Shown here one piece after another: positions 44,476-53,146 of a stretch of DNA of 64,000 bases. The position numbers were made by a program, and so were the translations under genes. Every line of letters begins with the position of its first letter. The first letter of the stretch is position 1. The DNA lies in contig JAGHRS010000003.1 in NCBI GenBank assembly GCA_018066285.1, positions 1-64,000 on the forward strand. Reading direction: 5' to 3'. This DNA is from Candidatus Treponema caballi. GTDB lineage: Bacteria > Spirochaetota > Spirochaetia > Treponematales > Treponemataceae. The notes beneath the pieces are model-generated. The model was given only the letters and a program-made list of their open reading frames with translations, was not told the origin of the DNA and did no database searches.

Positions 44476-44498
44476 GGACTGCCTTATGCAGACAGTCC
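44476..44498 (-). terminator. Terminator of the aconitase-family gene
   Basis: The arms GGACTG and CAGTCC are followed on the minus strand by a T-rich run, 15 nt beyond the stop codon. It abuts the uxuB upstream sites. Confidence 0.65.
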
Positions 44499-44512
44499 AG
44501 AATTATTCTTGA

Positions 44513-46759
44513 TTATCTTCTATAGAAGTTGATGAGACAGCCATCAAGGATGATTTTCCGTTCATCATCCGTCAGTTCACCGGTTGTCAGACTGAACTGC
44601 TGCACAGCTCCGTTTGCAGGATTGATGCTGTAAGCAACAAACTCATTTGTCTTTGCCGCAATCCCCTGCTTTACGTCCGGAACGAAGATGTAGAAGCCGT
44701 TTGCGAATGGAAGCGCACTCTCGTTGCCACCAAACAGGAACGGAATCATGCCCCAGTTGATGAGGTTGGAGCGGTAACGCTTTGTGGCATATTCACAGGC
44801 AACGTTGGCCCAGCCGCCGAGAACCTTCTGGCAGGATGCAGCCTGTTCGCGGGCTGAACCATCACCAGGCTTTACGGCGAAGATTGTGCTGCCGAAACCT
44901 GCTTTTGCGACACGGCCAGCAAGTTCAGGGCAGGCTTTGTCAAAAGCGGCTGCAACAGCGGCGGCTTCTTTCATGACAGTTTCGTCACGGTCACGGACTG
45001 CCTTTGCACGACCAACGTATGCAGGATCCTTGCGGCTCAGCGTGAACTCAGCAAGACCGAGCGGATTAGAGCGGAAGGATGAGGTTTCACCAGACGGGAT
45101 GAGCTCATCCGTTGTGGTGACTGGGTCGTGTATTTCAGAAACTACTTTCAGAAGCAGGTCGTTTGTAAGCGCCGGCATTTCAGGCCAGTCCTTGATGTTA
45201 GGGCCAAACTGAATCTCAACTTCAGGATGAGCGACACCCTTGCTGTCGTATACGCGGTTTTCGTAAATAGTCTTATCAAAGAAGTATTTCTTCTTGCTGA
45301 ACTCTGCGTCAAACTCATCTGCTGCAGTAAGGAAGCCCTTGTTTGCGGCAGTTGCGGCGATTGAGCGTGCGTCCATAAGGGCAACGGAAGCAATCTGGCC
45401 GTTCTGGATTTTTGAGCCTTCGCGGTTCGGGAAGTTACGGGTGCTGTGGCGGATGCTGAATGCGTTGTTTGCAGGTGTGTCGCCAGCGCCGAAGCACGGG
45501 CCGCAGAACGCAGTCTTCAAGATGGCGCCTGTCTGCATGATTGTTGCTGCAGCGCCGTTCTTGATGAGCTCCATGTACACTGGCATACTTGCCGGGTAGA
45601 CGTTGAGCGTGAACTTTCCGCTGCCGATTGAGGCGCCCTTAAGGATGTCTGCCGCGGCACAGATGTTATCAAAGCCACCGCCGGCGCATCCTGCGATGAC
45701 ACCCTGGTCTACGTAAAGCTTGCCGTCAACGAGCTTGTCCTGCAGGCTGAAGTCAACCTTGTCGCCGAAGCTGACGCGGGCGCGCTTCTCTGCTTCTGCA
45801 AGCACATCCGCAGGGTTCTTAATCACATCCTCAACGGCATAGACGTTGCTCGGGTGGAACGGCATGGCAATCATCGGGCGTACCTTATCAAGGTCAACTT
45901 CAATGACGCCGTCGTAATAGGCGCCCTCAGCCGGTGAAAGCTGTTTGTACTCGCCTTCGCGGCCGTGGATGGCGTACCACTCGCGGACATTCTCGTCTGT
46001 CTCCCAGATTGATGAGAGGCAGGTTGTTTCTGTTGTCATGACATCTATGCCAATACGGAAGTCCGCGCTCAGGTTCCTGATGCCGGGGCCGACAAACTCC
46101 ATGACCTTGTTCTTTACAAAACCGTTTGCGAAAACTGCACCGATGATTGCGAGCGCAACGTCCTGCGGACCAACACCCTGATGCGGAGTTCCTGTCAGAT
46201 AGACGGCGACAACGCCCGGCATGTTTACGTCGTATGTCTTGCCAAGAAGCTGCTTTGCGAGCTCACCGCCGCCTTCACCGATTGCCATGGTACCCAGGGC
46301 GCCGTAGCGTGTATGGCTGTCAGAGCCGAGAATCATGCCGCCGCAGGAACTGAGCATTTCGCGTGCGAACTGGTGGATGACTGCCTGGTGCGGCGGAACG
46401 TAGATGCCGCCGTATTTCTGGGCGCAGGTAAGGCCGAACATGTGGTCGTCTTCATTGATGGTGCCGCCGACAGCGCACAGGCTGTTGTGGCAGTTTGTCA
46501 GAACGTATGGGATTGGGAACTTCTCAAGGCCTGAAGCACGTGCTGTCTGGATGATGCCGACAAACGTGATGTCGTGGGAAGTGATTTTATCAAACTTAAT
46601 CTTAAGCTTGTCATCTGAGCCGGAAGTGTTGTGCGCATGAAGGATGCTCCATGCCATCGTGTTTTTCTTTCCCTGTTCAGCTGAAAGAGATGCTGCCTGT
46701 TCTGCAGGAGTAAGGGCGCCCTTGCTGTAAAATGCGCCGCCGTTCCAAAGCTTTACCAT
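44513..46759 (-). CDS. Aconitase-family hydratase
   Basis: The 748-aa product of the aconitase superfamily has a [4Fe-4S] cluster: cysteines in GCAGGGFDNICAAAD and FCGPCFGAGD supply the three ligands. Other family motifs are GSDSHTRYGALGTMAIGEGG and a swivel-like C-terminal domain. The sequence looks closer to the YbhJ-type putative hydratases than to AcnA or AcnB, so citrate-isocitrate activity is likely but not certain. Citrate synthase at 7.7 kb supports an aconitase role. SD ACGGAG lies before the ATG. It stands alone between uxuBA and ychF. Confidence 0.8.
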   Translation of the reverse strand: MVKLWNGGAFYSKGALTPAEQAASLSAEQGKKNTMAWSILHAHNTSGSDDKLKIKFDKITSHDITFVGIIQTARASGLEKFPIPYVLTNCHNSLCAVGGTINEDDHMFGLTCAQKYGGIYVPPHQAVIHQFAREMLSSCGGMILGSDSHTRYGALGTMAIGEGGGELAKQLLGKTYDVNMPGVVAVYLTGTPHQGVGPQDVALAIIGAVFANGFVKNKVMEFVGPGIRNLSADFRIGIDVMTTETTCLSSIWETDENVREWYAIHGREGEYKQLSPAEGAYYDGVIEVDLDKVRPMIAMPFHPSNVYAVEDVIKNPADVLAEAEKRARVSFGDKVDFSLQDKLVDGKLYVDQGVIAGCAGGGFDNICAAADILKGASIGSGKFTLNVYPASMPVYMELIKNGAAATIMQTGAILKTAFCGPCFGAGDTPANNAFSIRHSTRNFPNREGSKIQNGQIASVALMDARSIAATAANKGFLTAADEFDAEFSKKKYFFDKTIYENRVYDSKGVAHPEVEIQFGPNIKDWPEMPALTNDLLLKVVSEIHDPVTTTDELIPSGETSSFRSNPLGLAEFTLSRKDPAYVGRAKAVRDRDETVMKEAAAVAAAFDKACPELAGRVAKAGFGSTIFAVKPGDGSAREQAASCQKVLGGWANVACEYATKRYRSNLINWGMIPFLFGGNESALPFANGFYIFVPDVKQGIAAKTNEFVAYSINPANGAVQQFSLTTGELTDDERKIILDGCLINFYRR

Positions 46760-46851
46760 ACGTGACTCCGTTTTTAGTAATATTTCAGTTTCTTAAGTAT
46801 AGCGAAAGACGCACTTTGTGTCGATAAAGCCTTTTCCCCATCCTCTTTATG

Positions 46852-46880
46852 TTGAGTTTTACTTTCAATAAGTATATAAT
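46852..46880 (+). promoter_or_regulatory. ychF promoter
   Basis: TTGAGT (46852-46857), 17-nt spacer, TATAAT (46875-46880). A leader of about 24 nt with SD AAAGGAAA follows, a clear contrast to the leaderless genes. Confidence 0.8.
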
Positions 46881-46910
46881 CAGCCCATAACACTTAAAGG
46901 AAACATTTAT

Positions 46911-48017
46911 ATGGCAATAAATTGCGGTATTGTAGGACTTCCAAACGTAGGAAAGTCAACCATTTTTTCAGCACTTACAGCAGCTCCTGCTGAAGCAGCA
47001 AACTATCCTTTCTGCACCATCAACCCGAACATCGGTATCGTTGATCTGCCAGATTCCCGTCTTGATTACCTTGCAGACAAATTCCAGTCAAAGAAAAAGA
47101 TTCCGGCAACTGTCGAATTCGTTGATATTGCAGGCCTCGTAAAAGGCGCTTCAAAGGGTGAGGGTCTTGGAAACCAGTTCCTGGCAAACATCCGTGAAGT
47201 AGGCGTCATTGCACACGTCGTACGCTGCTTTGAAAACCCGGATATCATCCACGTAAACAACAAGATTGACCCGGCAGACGATATTGAGACAATCAACATG
47301 GAGCTTGCCTTCGCTGACCTTGAGACAGTCAACCGCCGCATTGAGAAGTGCGCAAAGGCCGCCCGCGTAAGCAAGGAAGAAGCCAAGAAGGCTGAAGTCG
47401 TCATGGGCGCCATCAACAAGATAAAGCCGCTGCTCGAAAACGGACAGCCGGCACGTCAGGCAGAGCTGAGCGACGATGAAGTTGCCGCCATGTACGACTG
47501 CCACCTGATTACCATGAAACCGCAGATGTACGTCTGTAACGTTGATGAAGACGGCGTCAGAAACGGCAACAAGTATATCGACACCGTAAAGGAAATTGCA
47601 GCTAAGGAAGGCTCAGACGTCGTCGTAATCTGCGGAAAGTTTGAGGCTGAGCTTGCTGAAATGGGAAGCGCAGAAGAGCGTCTTGAGTTCCTGGGTGAGC
47701 TCGGACTTACAGAAAGCGGTCTGTCAGTGCTCGCAAAAGCAGCATATCACCTGATGGGACTGCGCACATTCCTGACAGCAGGACCGGATGAAAGCCGCGC
47801 ATGGACAATCCACGCCGGTGACACTGCCCCGAAAGCGGCTGGCGTCATCCACACTGACTTTGAGAAGGGCTTCATCAAGGCTGAAGTCTACAGTTTCGAG
47901 GACCTGGTAAAGTACGGTTCAGAAGCTGAGATCAAGGCAGCCGGTAAGTACCGCATTGAAGGAAAGGAATACATCGTTCAGGACGGCGATGTCGTCTTCT
48001 TCCGCTTCAACGTCTAG
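46911..48017 (+). CDS. ychF: Redox-regulated ATPase YchF
   Basis: Obg-related P-loop protein that prefers ATP and binds ribosomes. The 368-aa product has the G1 motif GLPNVGKSTIFSALT, G3 DIAGLVKGASKGEGLGN, a coiled-coil insertion and a C-terminal TGS domain (RAWTIHAGDTAPKAAGVIH, then FIKAEVYSFEDL). It ends RIEGKEYIVQDGDVVFFRFN, the usual end of the family. Monocistronic. Confidence 0.97.
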   Translation: MAINCGIVGLPNVGKSTIFSALTAAPAEAANYPFCTINPNIGIVDLPDSRLDYLADKFQSKKKIPATVEFVDIAGLVKGASKGEGLGNQFLANIREVGVIAHVVRCFENPDIIHVNNKIDPADDIETINMELAFADLETVNRRIEKCAKAARVSKEEAKKAEVVMGAINKIKPLLENGQPARQAELSDDEVAAMYDCHLITMKPQMYVCNVDEDGVRNGNKYIDTVKEIAAKEGSDVVVICGKFEAELAEMGSAEERLEFLGELGLTESGLSVLAKAAYHLMGLRTFLTAGPDESRAWTIHAGDTAPKAAGVIHTDFEKGFIKAEVYSFEDLVKYGSEAEIKAAGKYRIEGKEYIVQDGDVVFFRFNV

Positions 48018-48020
48018 TAA

Positions 48021-48060
48021 AAAAAGCGGGGATGCAATCAGAACCTGACTGCATCCCCTG
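48021..48060 (-). terminator. Terminator of the beta-helix lipoprotein gene
   Basis: GGGGATGCA and TGCATCCCC arms are followed on the minus strand by CGCTTTTTTT. It also lies just downstream of ychF and may end that transcript less efficiently. Confidence 0.8.
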
Positions 48061-48092
48061 AAGAGAGAAATATACAAACGGAAATCAGCCGT

Positions 48093-49157
48093 TTATTTCA
48101 TTTTAAGAACGTCATAACCGCCAATCTTTACAGTGTTGGCATAGGCGCTTATCTGAGAAGCAGAAATGATTTCTGCATCATTCATATCTGAAGCAGCATT
48201 TTCAACAGCATAGTTACCTTCTCCTGAAGCCTTGCCATTGATTGCTGCGCTTCCAGAAGGACATTCAACCTTTCCGGTAACCAGACAGTTGCTTACTTCT
48301 GAATCGCCGCCACGACCGATAATACCACCGCATGATCCGTATGCATCATACAGCTTTCCGGCAAATACGCAGTTTCTGATGATTGATTCACCATCATCGC
48401 GTCCGACAATACCGCCGATATACTCAGAACCGTAGCAGTCATCACCCTGTGCATTAGGAACCAGGTTCAGTTCCGGATGCTCTTCATTTACAGCATCAGC
48501 ACCTTTCGGGCCGAGCCACGGGCCGTTGACGAATGCGTCTGAATAGCATCCTTCAACAGTTGTATCAAGAGCAAGGCCAATAATTGAGCCATGGCGGGAA
48601 AGATCCTTTGCCTTCATGCTCTCATCGACAGTGATGTAAGCATCAACAAGCGTAACATTCCTGATTACAGCTTCAACCGTCTTTCCAAAAAGACCGATAC
48701 CCTTCTTCTTTTCCTTGATGTTGATGTACAGACCGCGGATTACTTTTCCGTTTCCATCATAAGTACCGCTGAAAATAGCAGAATCATCTGTATTGTTGCC
48801 AATCGGCTTGAAGTTGAAGAGTTTTGCATCATCACCGATGAAGTTCTTTGACTCATCCAGAACAGGCAGGCCCGGGTTCATATCAATATCAGCAATCTGC
48901 TTGATGCTGCAGCCGGAGAAATCCTCTCCAGCTGCAACAAATTCAGAAAGCTTGACCAAGTCTTCAACAGATGCAACAGTAAATTCTGTTCCCGTAACAT
49001 CATCTGCAGATGCGAATGAACTTAACGCCTTACCAGATGTCACAGCAACAGGCTCAGGTGCCGGCTGAGCTTCTTCTTTCTTAGAACATCCTGCGAAAGC
49101 CGTAAGAAGTGCAGCAATCATCAGAATGGAACTTATAATGCCAATAGTTTTTTTCAT
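48093..49157 (-). CDS. Lipoprotein with GLUG-like beta-helix repeats
   Basis: The 354-aa lipoprotein (lipobox AFAGC, Cys24) has a short Glu/Pro/Ala linker. The C-terminal two thirds contain beta-helix type repeats of the GLUG kind: GIGLFGKTVEAVIRNVTLVD, IGGIVGRDDGESIIRNCVFA and CGGIIGRGGDSEVSNCLVTG. Such solenoids occur in adhesins and surface proteins; the ligand is unknown. The start at 49157 follows SD AGGAG. It is divergent from the CBM-like lipoprotein gene, and both promoters carry the same operator-like sequence. Confidence 0.82.
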   Translation of the reverse strand: MKKTIGIISSILMIAALLTAFAGCSKKEEAQPAPEPVAVTSGKALSSFASADDVTGTEFTVASVEDLVKLSEFVAAGEDFSGCSIKQIADIDMNPGLPVLDESKNFIGDDAKLFNFKPIGNNTDDSAIFSGTYDGNGKVIRGLYINIKEKKKGIGLFGKTVEAVIRNVTLVDAYITVDESMKAKDLSRHGSIIGLALDTTVEGCYSDAFVNGPWLGPKGADAVNEEHPELNLVPNAQGDDCYGSEYIGGIVGRDDGESIIRNCVFAGKLYDAYGSCGGIIGRGGDSEVSNCLVTGKVECPSGSAAINGKASGEGNYAVENAASDMNDAEIISASQISAYANTVKIGGYDVLKMK

Positions 49158-49481
49158 TCCGCTTTTACTCCTAAAGAGGGATTCTACTTGCACGTGAAAA
49201 CTTGTTGTACACAGAATAAATCACATCCTCACGTTTTGTCAAATAGTTTTTTTACCTGTTCTTAACCTCATAATATAGATTGAAACTCACGTCATTACCC
49301 GTAAAAATACTGTCTTACTTATTATATAACATCATTTTAAAAGGCTTAATCAACATATGTTCAGAAGAAATGATTTTCATACATGTATGAAAGATTTTCC
49401 TTGACAACTGAAAAAATCGGTGCATAAAATGTTTCTTATAAATACTTTCACGTGAAACTTGTTAAAAAGGAAGGATTTACT
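49158..49481. promoter_or_regulatory. 324-bp divergent promoter region with paired CACGTG sites
   Basis: Leftward promoter: TTGACA (49242-49237), 18 nt, TATTCT (49218-49213). Rightward promoter: TTGACA (49401-49406), 18 nt, TAAAAT (49425-49430). Just downstream of each predicted start lies ACTTgCACGTGAAAACTTGTT (49187-49206) or ACTTtCACGTGAAACTTGTT (about 49444-49463); the second contains the perfect palindrome TTTCACGTGAAA. Each site is about 33 nt before its start codon. The middle of the region is AT-rich without other structure I can name. Confidence 0.75.
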
Positions 49482-50324
49482 ATGAAAAAGAACACACTGA
49501 TTGCGCTCATGGGAATTGCAATCCTCATGGCATTTACAGGATGTAAAAAAGAAGACAAGCAGCCAGAAGCTGCTGCTCCAGCAGAAACACAGGTACAGGA
49601 AGTACAACAGGAAGCTGTCGTACTGACCACGTCATCAGCCCGCCCGGAAGTTGAAAACAAGAAGGGAACTGTTGTTGATATCGTCAATGCAGATTTCAAT
49701 GATGGAGATAACTGGGACATCATCGGTGATGGCGCCGAATGCGATGTAGTCGAAGGCGTTGGCAGAAACGGAGGAAATGCCCTCCTGGTTTCCCAGACAG
49801 AAACATATGGCGGCACCTACATTGACGCAACACTGAACTTTGGCCGTGGCAAGAGCTACTATGTTGAAGGCTGGTTCAAGGATGCCGGTTCTACAACAAG
49901 CAAGGCAAAGATTGCAAACATTTCTTTCACGGCAGTTTCTGGAACAATGGAATTGACTGCAGCTTCTATCGGTAAGGAATACTACGACTGGGATTCAGAC
50001 TTCCCTTATGAAATCGGACCATATGATGGCGAACTCTCTGTAGACGGAGAGCCGTTCGATATGGAAGACGCAGAAACAGGACTTCCATTTGACGAAAACG
50101 AATGGACAAAAGTAAGCGCATTCATTGATGCAACAGAGCTCAACAGAATGATTGACGAGACAGGATGCTCAAGATTCTACATCCAGTTCTTCGCCGGTTC
50201 ATATCCGGAACAGACAGGTTACTGCTACTACCTTGATGACATCGTAGTCAAAGACCTTAACGATGAACAGGAACTCGGACCTCTCTATGAAGAGCCAGAG
50301 GAAGAAGAGGAAGACGACGAGTAA
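49482..50324 (+). CDS. Lipoprotein with a CBM-like beta-sandwich domain
   Basis: The 280-aa lipoprotein (lipobox AFTGC, Cys21) has a Glu/Ala/Gln linker to about residue 55. A beta-sandwich domain then runs to about 260, with the pattern of carbohydrate-binding modules of the CBM4/9/22 group: VVDIVNADFNDGDNWDIIG at the start, GRGKSYYVEGWFKD in the middle and CYYLDDIVVKDL at the end. The tail is almost purely acidic (EEPEEEEEDDE). Sugar binding is inferred from the fold pattern only. SD AAGGAAGG sets the start. The phosphatase gene follows after 25 nt, probably in the same transcript. Confidence 0.75.
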   Translation: MKKNTLIALMGIAILMAFTGCKKEDKQPEAAAPAETQVQEVQQEAVVLTTSSARPEVENKKGTVVDIVNADFNDGDNWDIIGDGAECDVVEGVGRNGGNALLVSQTETYGGTYIDATLNFGRGKSYYVEGWFKDAGSTTSKAKIANISFTAVSGTMELTAASIGKEYYDWDSDFPYEIGPYDGELSVDGEPFDMEDAETGLPFDENEWTKVSAFIDATELNRMIDETGCSRFYIQFFAGSYPEQTGYCYYLDDIVVKDLNDEQELGPLYEEPEEEEEDDE

Positions 50325-50349
50325 TCCGCTGTAAGCCAGGAATACATAC

Positions 50350-52008
50350 ATGAAAAAGAAACTATCCGTAGTACTTTTAGTACTCGCACTCATCAGCATG
50401 TGCGTCGTCATTACGTCATGCTCAAAAAAAGCAGAACCGGCAGCTGCAGAAGCTCCAGTTCAGACAGAAGCTGCAGCCGCACCAGCAGCTGAAACAGCAA
50501 CTCAGGAAGTTCCTTCAGCCATCACGCTGAAATGCGACCCGATCCTGCCAAAAGGAAGCGGAACAAAGATTGATCCGTGGACAGTAGCTGAAAACGGAAA
50601 GAAGGGTCTTCCTGCTTTCAGGACACAGTTTACGCTCCGAGACGACAAGACAACTTCAGAGACGAACGTTACGCCGGAACTGAAGGCAGCTCTTGCAGAA
50701 GCATGTGCAGATCCGTCTTTCTTCCAGACTAAAGACGGCAAGCCAAAGAACGTCATCGTCATGATCGGCGACGGTATGGGTGTAAGCCACCTGAACATTT
50801 CACGCGAATATAAGGGTGAGCTCATCATGGACCTGCTGCCATATCATGCAGAAGCAATGACAAAGTGCTATATGCCTGCTATTTCAGAAGAAAACCTTGC
50901 AGACAAGACAACTCTGACAACAACAGACAGTTCTGCAGGCGGTACGGCAATCCTTACCGGATACAAGACACGCTACGATTACATTGGCCTTGACCGCGAC
51001 GGAAACGTTGTTCCAAACCTTTCAGAACTTGCAAAGAGCATGGGTAAGAAGATTGCAGCCGTTACAAACGACCATTCAGGAGACGCAACTCCAGCAGACG
51101 CTACTGTTCACACGCTCAACCGCGACAACGGCGACGCCATTTCCATCATGCAGCTGCTGCTTGAGCCAGACCTGATTTTCGGAAGCTACGGCGGCTTCGA
51201 AAGCTTCATAAACGCAGACTCTTTCATCGCAGGAACACAGAAAGACGGCCTTGATTCTGTCATCGTCGACCAGATGAAGGCAGATGCCGGTGAAGCAGGC
51301 GGAAAAATCACCTTCAAGGAATGGTGGGCATCATACCGCGATGCAAACAAATCCGACAGTGACTACAACGCATGGTTCGAACGCATGAATTTCAAGCGCT
51401 ACACATCATTCGGCGATCTTGTTGCAAACAAAGACAACGGCGACAGACTCATCGGTTCATGGGATGTCACTACATCAATGGAAAAGACATCAAAGGCCGG
51501 ATTCCGCCTTTCAAACAAAGCTTATCCAAGCTTTCCGGAAATGGTTGCATACACACTGTCACACATGCAGTCCATCTCTGATGAAAACGGCTTTTTCTGT
51601 ATGATTGAAAACACATCTACAGACGGATGGGGACATCTTGATCCTAACGCAAAGTCAAAGGGCGAGTTCGTAAAAGCCGGCTACATCATGAACGAAGTAC
51701 AGAACTTCGATGAAGGTGTTGCCATTGCCGTCAAATTCGTACTTGAAAACCCGGACACGCTGCTTGTCATTACTGCTGACCACGAAACAGGTACCATGAT
51801 GACAAAAGACGGCTGGAAAGATGATTATTCCAAGATCAAATCAGGCGGAAGCGGACACTCAGGACAGAACGTTCCAGTCATTGCGCTCGGTGTAGGTGCT
51901 GAAGTATTCGCCAGCGACACACCACGTGAAAATGATGTGACCGGACAGCTTATCGGCCGCGTCATGGGCGATCCGACATTCGGTAACGTAAACGGATACA
52001 AGGACTGA
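50350..52008 (+). CDS. Alkaline phosphatase lipoprotein
   Basis: The 552-aa lipoprotein (ITSC, Cys24) has an Ala/Glu linker and a PhoA-type domain that hydrolyses phosphomonoesters outside the cytoplasm. Key residues are visible: first metal Asp in VIMIGDGMGVSH, nucleophile Ser in TTTDSSAGGTAILTG, HLDPNAKSKGEF, VITADHETGTM and SGGSGHSGQNVPVIALG. All expected metal ligands are present. It lies between a CBM-like lipoprotein and a dead paralogue, and may free phosphate from nucleotides or sugars; the ABC operon at 56-61 kb could take up such nucleosides. Confidence 0.9.
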   Translation: MKKKLSVVLLVLALISMCVVITSCSKKAEPAAAEAPVQTEAAAAPAAETATQEVPSAITLKCDPILPKGSGTKIDPWTVAENGKKGLPAFRTQFTLRDDKTTSETNVTPELKAALAEACADPSFFQTKDGKPKNVIVMIGDGMGVSHLNISREYKGELIMDLLPYHAEAMTKCYMPAISEENLADKTTLTTTDSSAGGTAILTGYKTRYDYIGLDRDGNVVPNLSELAKSMGKKIAAVTNDHSGDATPADATVHTLNRDNGDAISIMQLLLEPDLIFGSYGGFESFINADSFIAGTQKDGLDSVIVDQMKADAGEAGGKITFKEWWASYRDANKSDSDYNAWFERMNFKRYTSFGDLVANKDNGDRLIGSWDVTTSMEKTSKAGFRLSNKAYPSFPEMVAYTLSHMQSISDENGFFCMIENTSTDGWGHLDPNAKSKGEFVKAGYIMNEVQNFDEGVAIAVKFVLENPDTLLVITADHETGTMMTKDGWKDDYSKIKSGGSGHSGQNVPVIALGVGAEVFASDTPRENDVTGQLIGRVMGDPTFGNVNGYKD

Positions 52009-52026
52009 CCATTCTATCTATAAAAT

Positions 52027-52063
52027 AAAAGCCGGTGCCTGAAAACGGGCATCGGCTTTTTTT
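52027..52063 (+). terminator. Terminator of the alkaline phosphatase gene
   Basis: AAAAGCCGGTGCC and GGCATCGGCTTTT pair with one mismatch around a short loop and end in seven T. It lies just ahead of the SD of the next gene, so read-through is needed for co-expression. Confidence 0.8.
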
Positions 52064-52077
52064 CAGCGAGGTAAAAC

Positions 52078-53055
52078 ATGAAAAAAAGCTTCCTTTTCCT
52101 TCTCTTACTGGCCGCTTTCATTACAGGATTAACGTCTTGCGCCCAGAATAAACATAAAGAACTGATTGATAAGATTACGGCAATATCAGGAAGCGGAACG
52201 CCCCACAACATCATCGTCATGGTAGCTCCCGGCTTAACGGATGAGCGAATTACGCAGGCTGACCAGAAGAACATGATGCTTCCGTTCCTGCCAGTACACG
52301 CCGCTTCTCACAATCCCGATGAAGCTGATATGGCTGTCATGGCATATGAACTTGCCGGAAAACCTGACCCACTCGGTGAATATGCCCAGACAGAAGCATT
52401 TAAAGTCACCGGATATGCCACGAACGGCGACACAGCTCATCCGTATGTAGCCTCATTTTTCGTACCCGGATTTGATGAGCTCGCTCCAAATAAGATTTAC
52501 GAAAAAGAATTCACCTCTGAAATGAACTACTCACCTGTTTTCCTCGCAGGAAAAGGCGATTTTGACTCTTTCTTCGCAGAAACAGGAAACCTGCATCTGA
52601 ACGAAGTGTACAAAGCTCAGCGCGTAAAGACCACAACGCTTTCAGAAGCAGCTGCCGTCATCGGAAACGAAGACATTCTGTTCACCCACAGCGGACACGA
52701 AGACAAGCACGGAGCAGCAACGAAGCTCTACTGCATTTTTGATGACGCAACGCCTGCTTTCAACGAACTGGCCCAAGTCGCCCTTCAATGGATCAAGTCA
52801 AAAGACGAAATGGACGACGGCTTCTTCCTCGTCCTCACAGACACTGAACTTGACCAGAAAGACGAACTTGCTTCTTTTGATGACGCTGTAGCCGTCGCAT
52901 CTTCTTTTGTGGCGGAATCCCAGGATACGCTTCTGCTCGTTATCGGCCCCGAAACGCGCACTGTATTCGCTGCAGGCGCAGGTTCATCAGCTTTTACGGG
53001 ACATGACATGTCCCTCTCGGACATCTCGGATACGCTGCTGAACTTTTTGCAATAA
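52078..53055 (+). CDS. Degenerate alkaline-phosphatase-like lipoprotein
   Basis: The 325-aa lipoprotein (LTSC, Cys21) is a shortened paralogue of the preceding enzyme without its active site. PHNIIVMVAPGLTDERI aligns with PKNVIVMIGDGMGVSHL (metal Asp lost), EADMAVMAYELAGK with DSSAGGTAILTGYK (nucleophile Ser lost), and TLLLVIGPETRT with TLLVITADHETG (Asp and His lost). The frame is long, intact and has an SD (GAGGT), so it is not a pseudogene. I infer a binding or structural role kept after loss of catalysis. A 230-residue shortening comes mainly from the middle of the domain. Confidence 0.75.
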   Translation: MKKSFLFLLLLAAFITGLTSCAQNKHKELIDKITAISGSGTPHNIIVMVAPGLTDERITQADQKNMMLPFLPVHAASHNPDEADMAVMAYELAGKPDPLGEYAQTEAFKVTGYATNGDTAHPYVASFFVPGFDELAPNKIYEKEFTSEMNYSPVFLAGKGDFDSFFAETGNLHLNEVYKAQRVKTTTLSEAAAVIGNEDILFTHSGHEDKHGAATKLYCIFDDATPAFNELAQVALQWIKSKDEMDDGFFLVLTDTELDQKDELASFDDAVAVASSFVAESQDTLLLVIGPETRTVFAAGAGSSAFTGHDMSLSDISDTLLNFLQ

Positions 53056-53110
53056 AGCGCAGACCAAAGCGAATCCGGCACTTTTTTCCCATCTTTTTTG
53101 AAAAAAAACG

Positions 53111-53146
53111 CCTCTGCGTTCGTAATAAGAATGCAGAGGTTTTTTT
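53111..53146 (+). terminator. Terminator-like hairpin containing the next gene's SD
   Basis: CCTCTGCGTTC (53111-53121) pairs with GAATGCAGAGG (53129-53139), followed by seven T (53140-53146) and directly by the ATG of the nuclease gene. The SD of that gene (GAGG) is the 3' arm of the stem. Confidence 0.8.
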
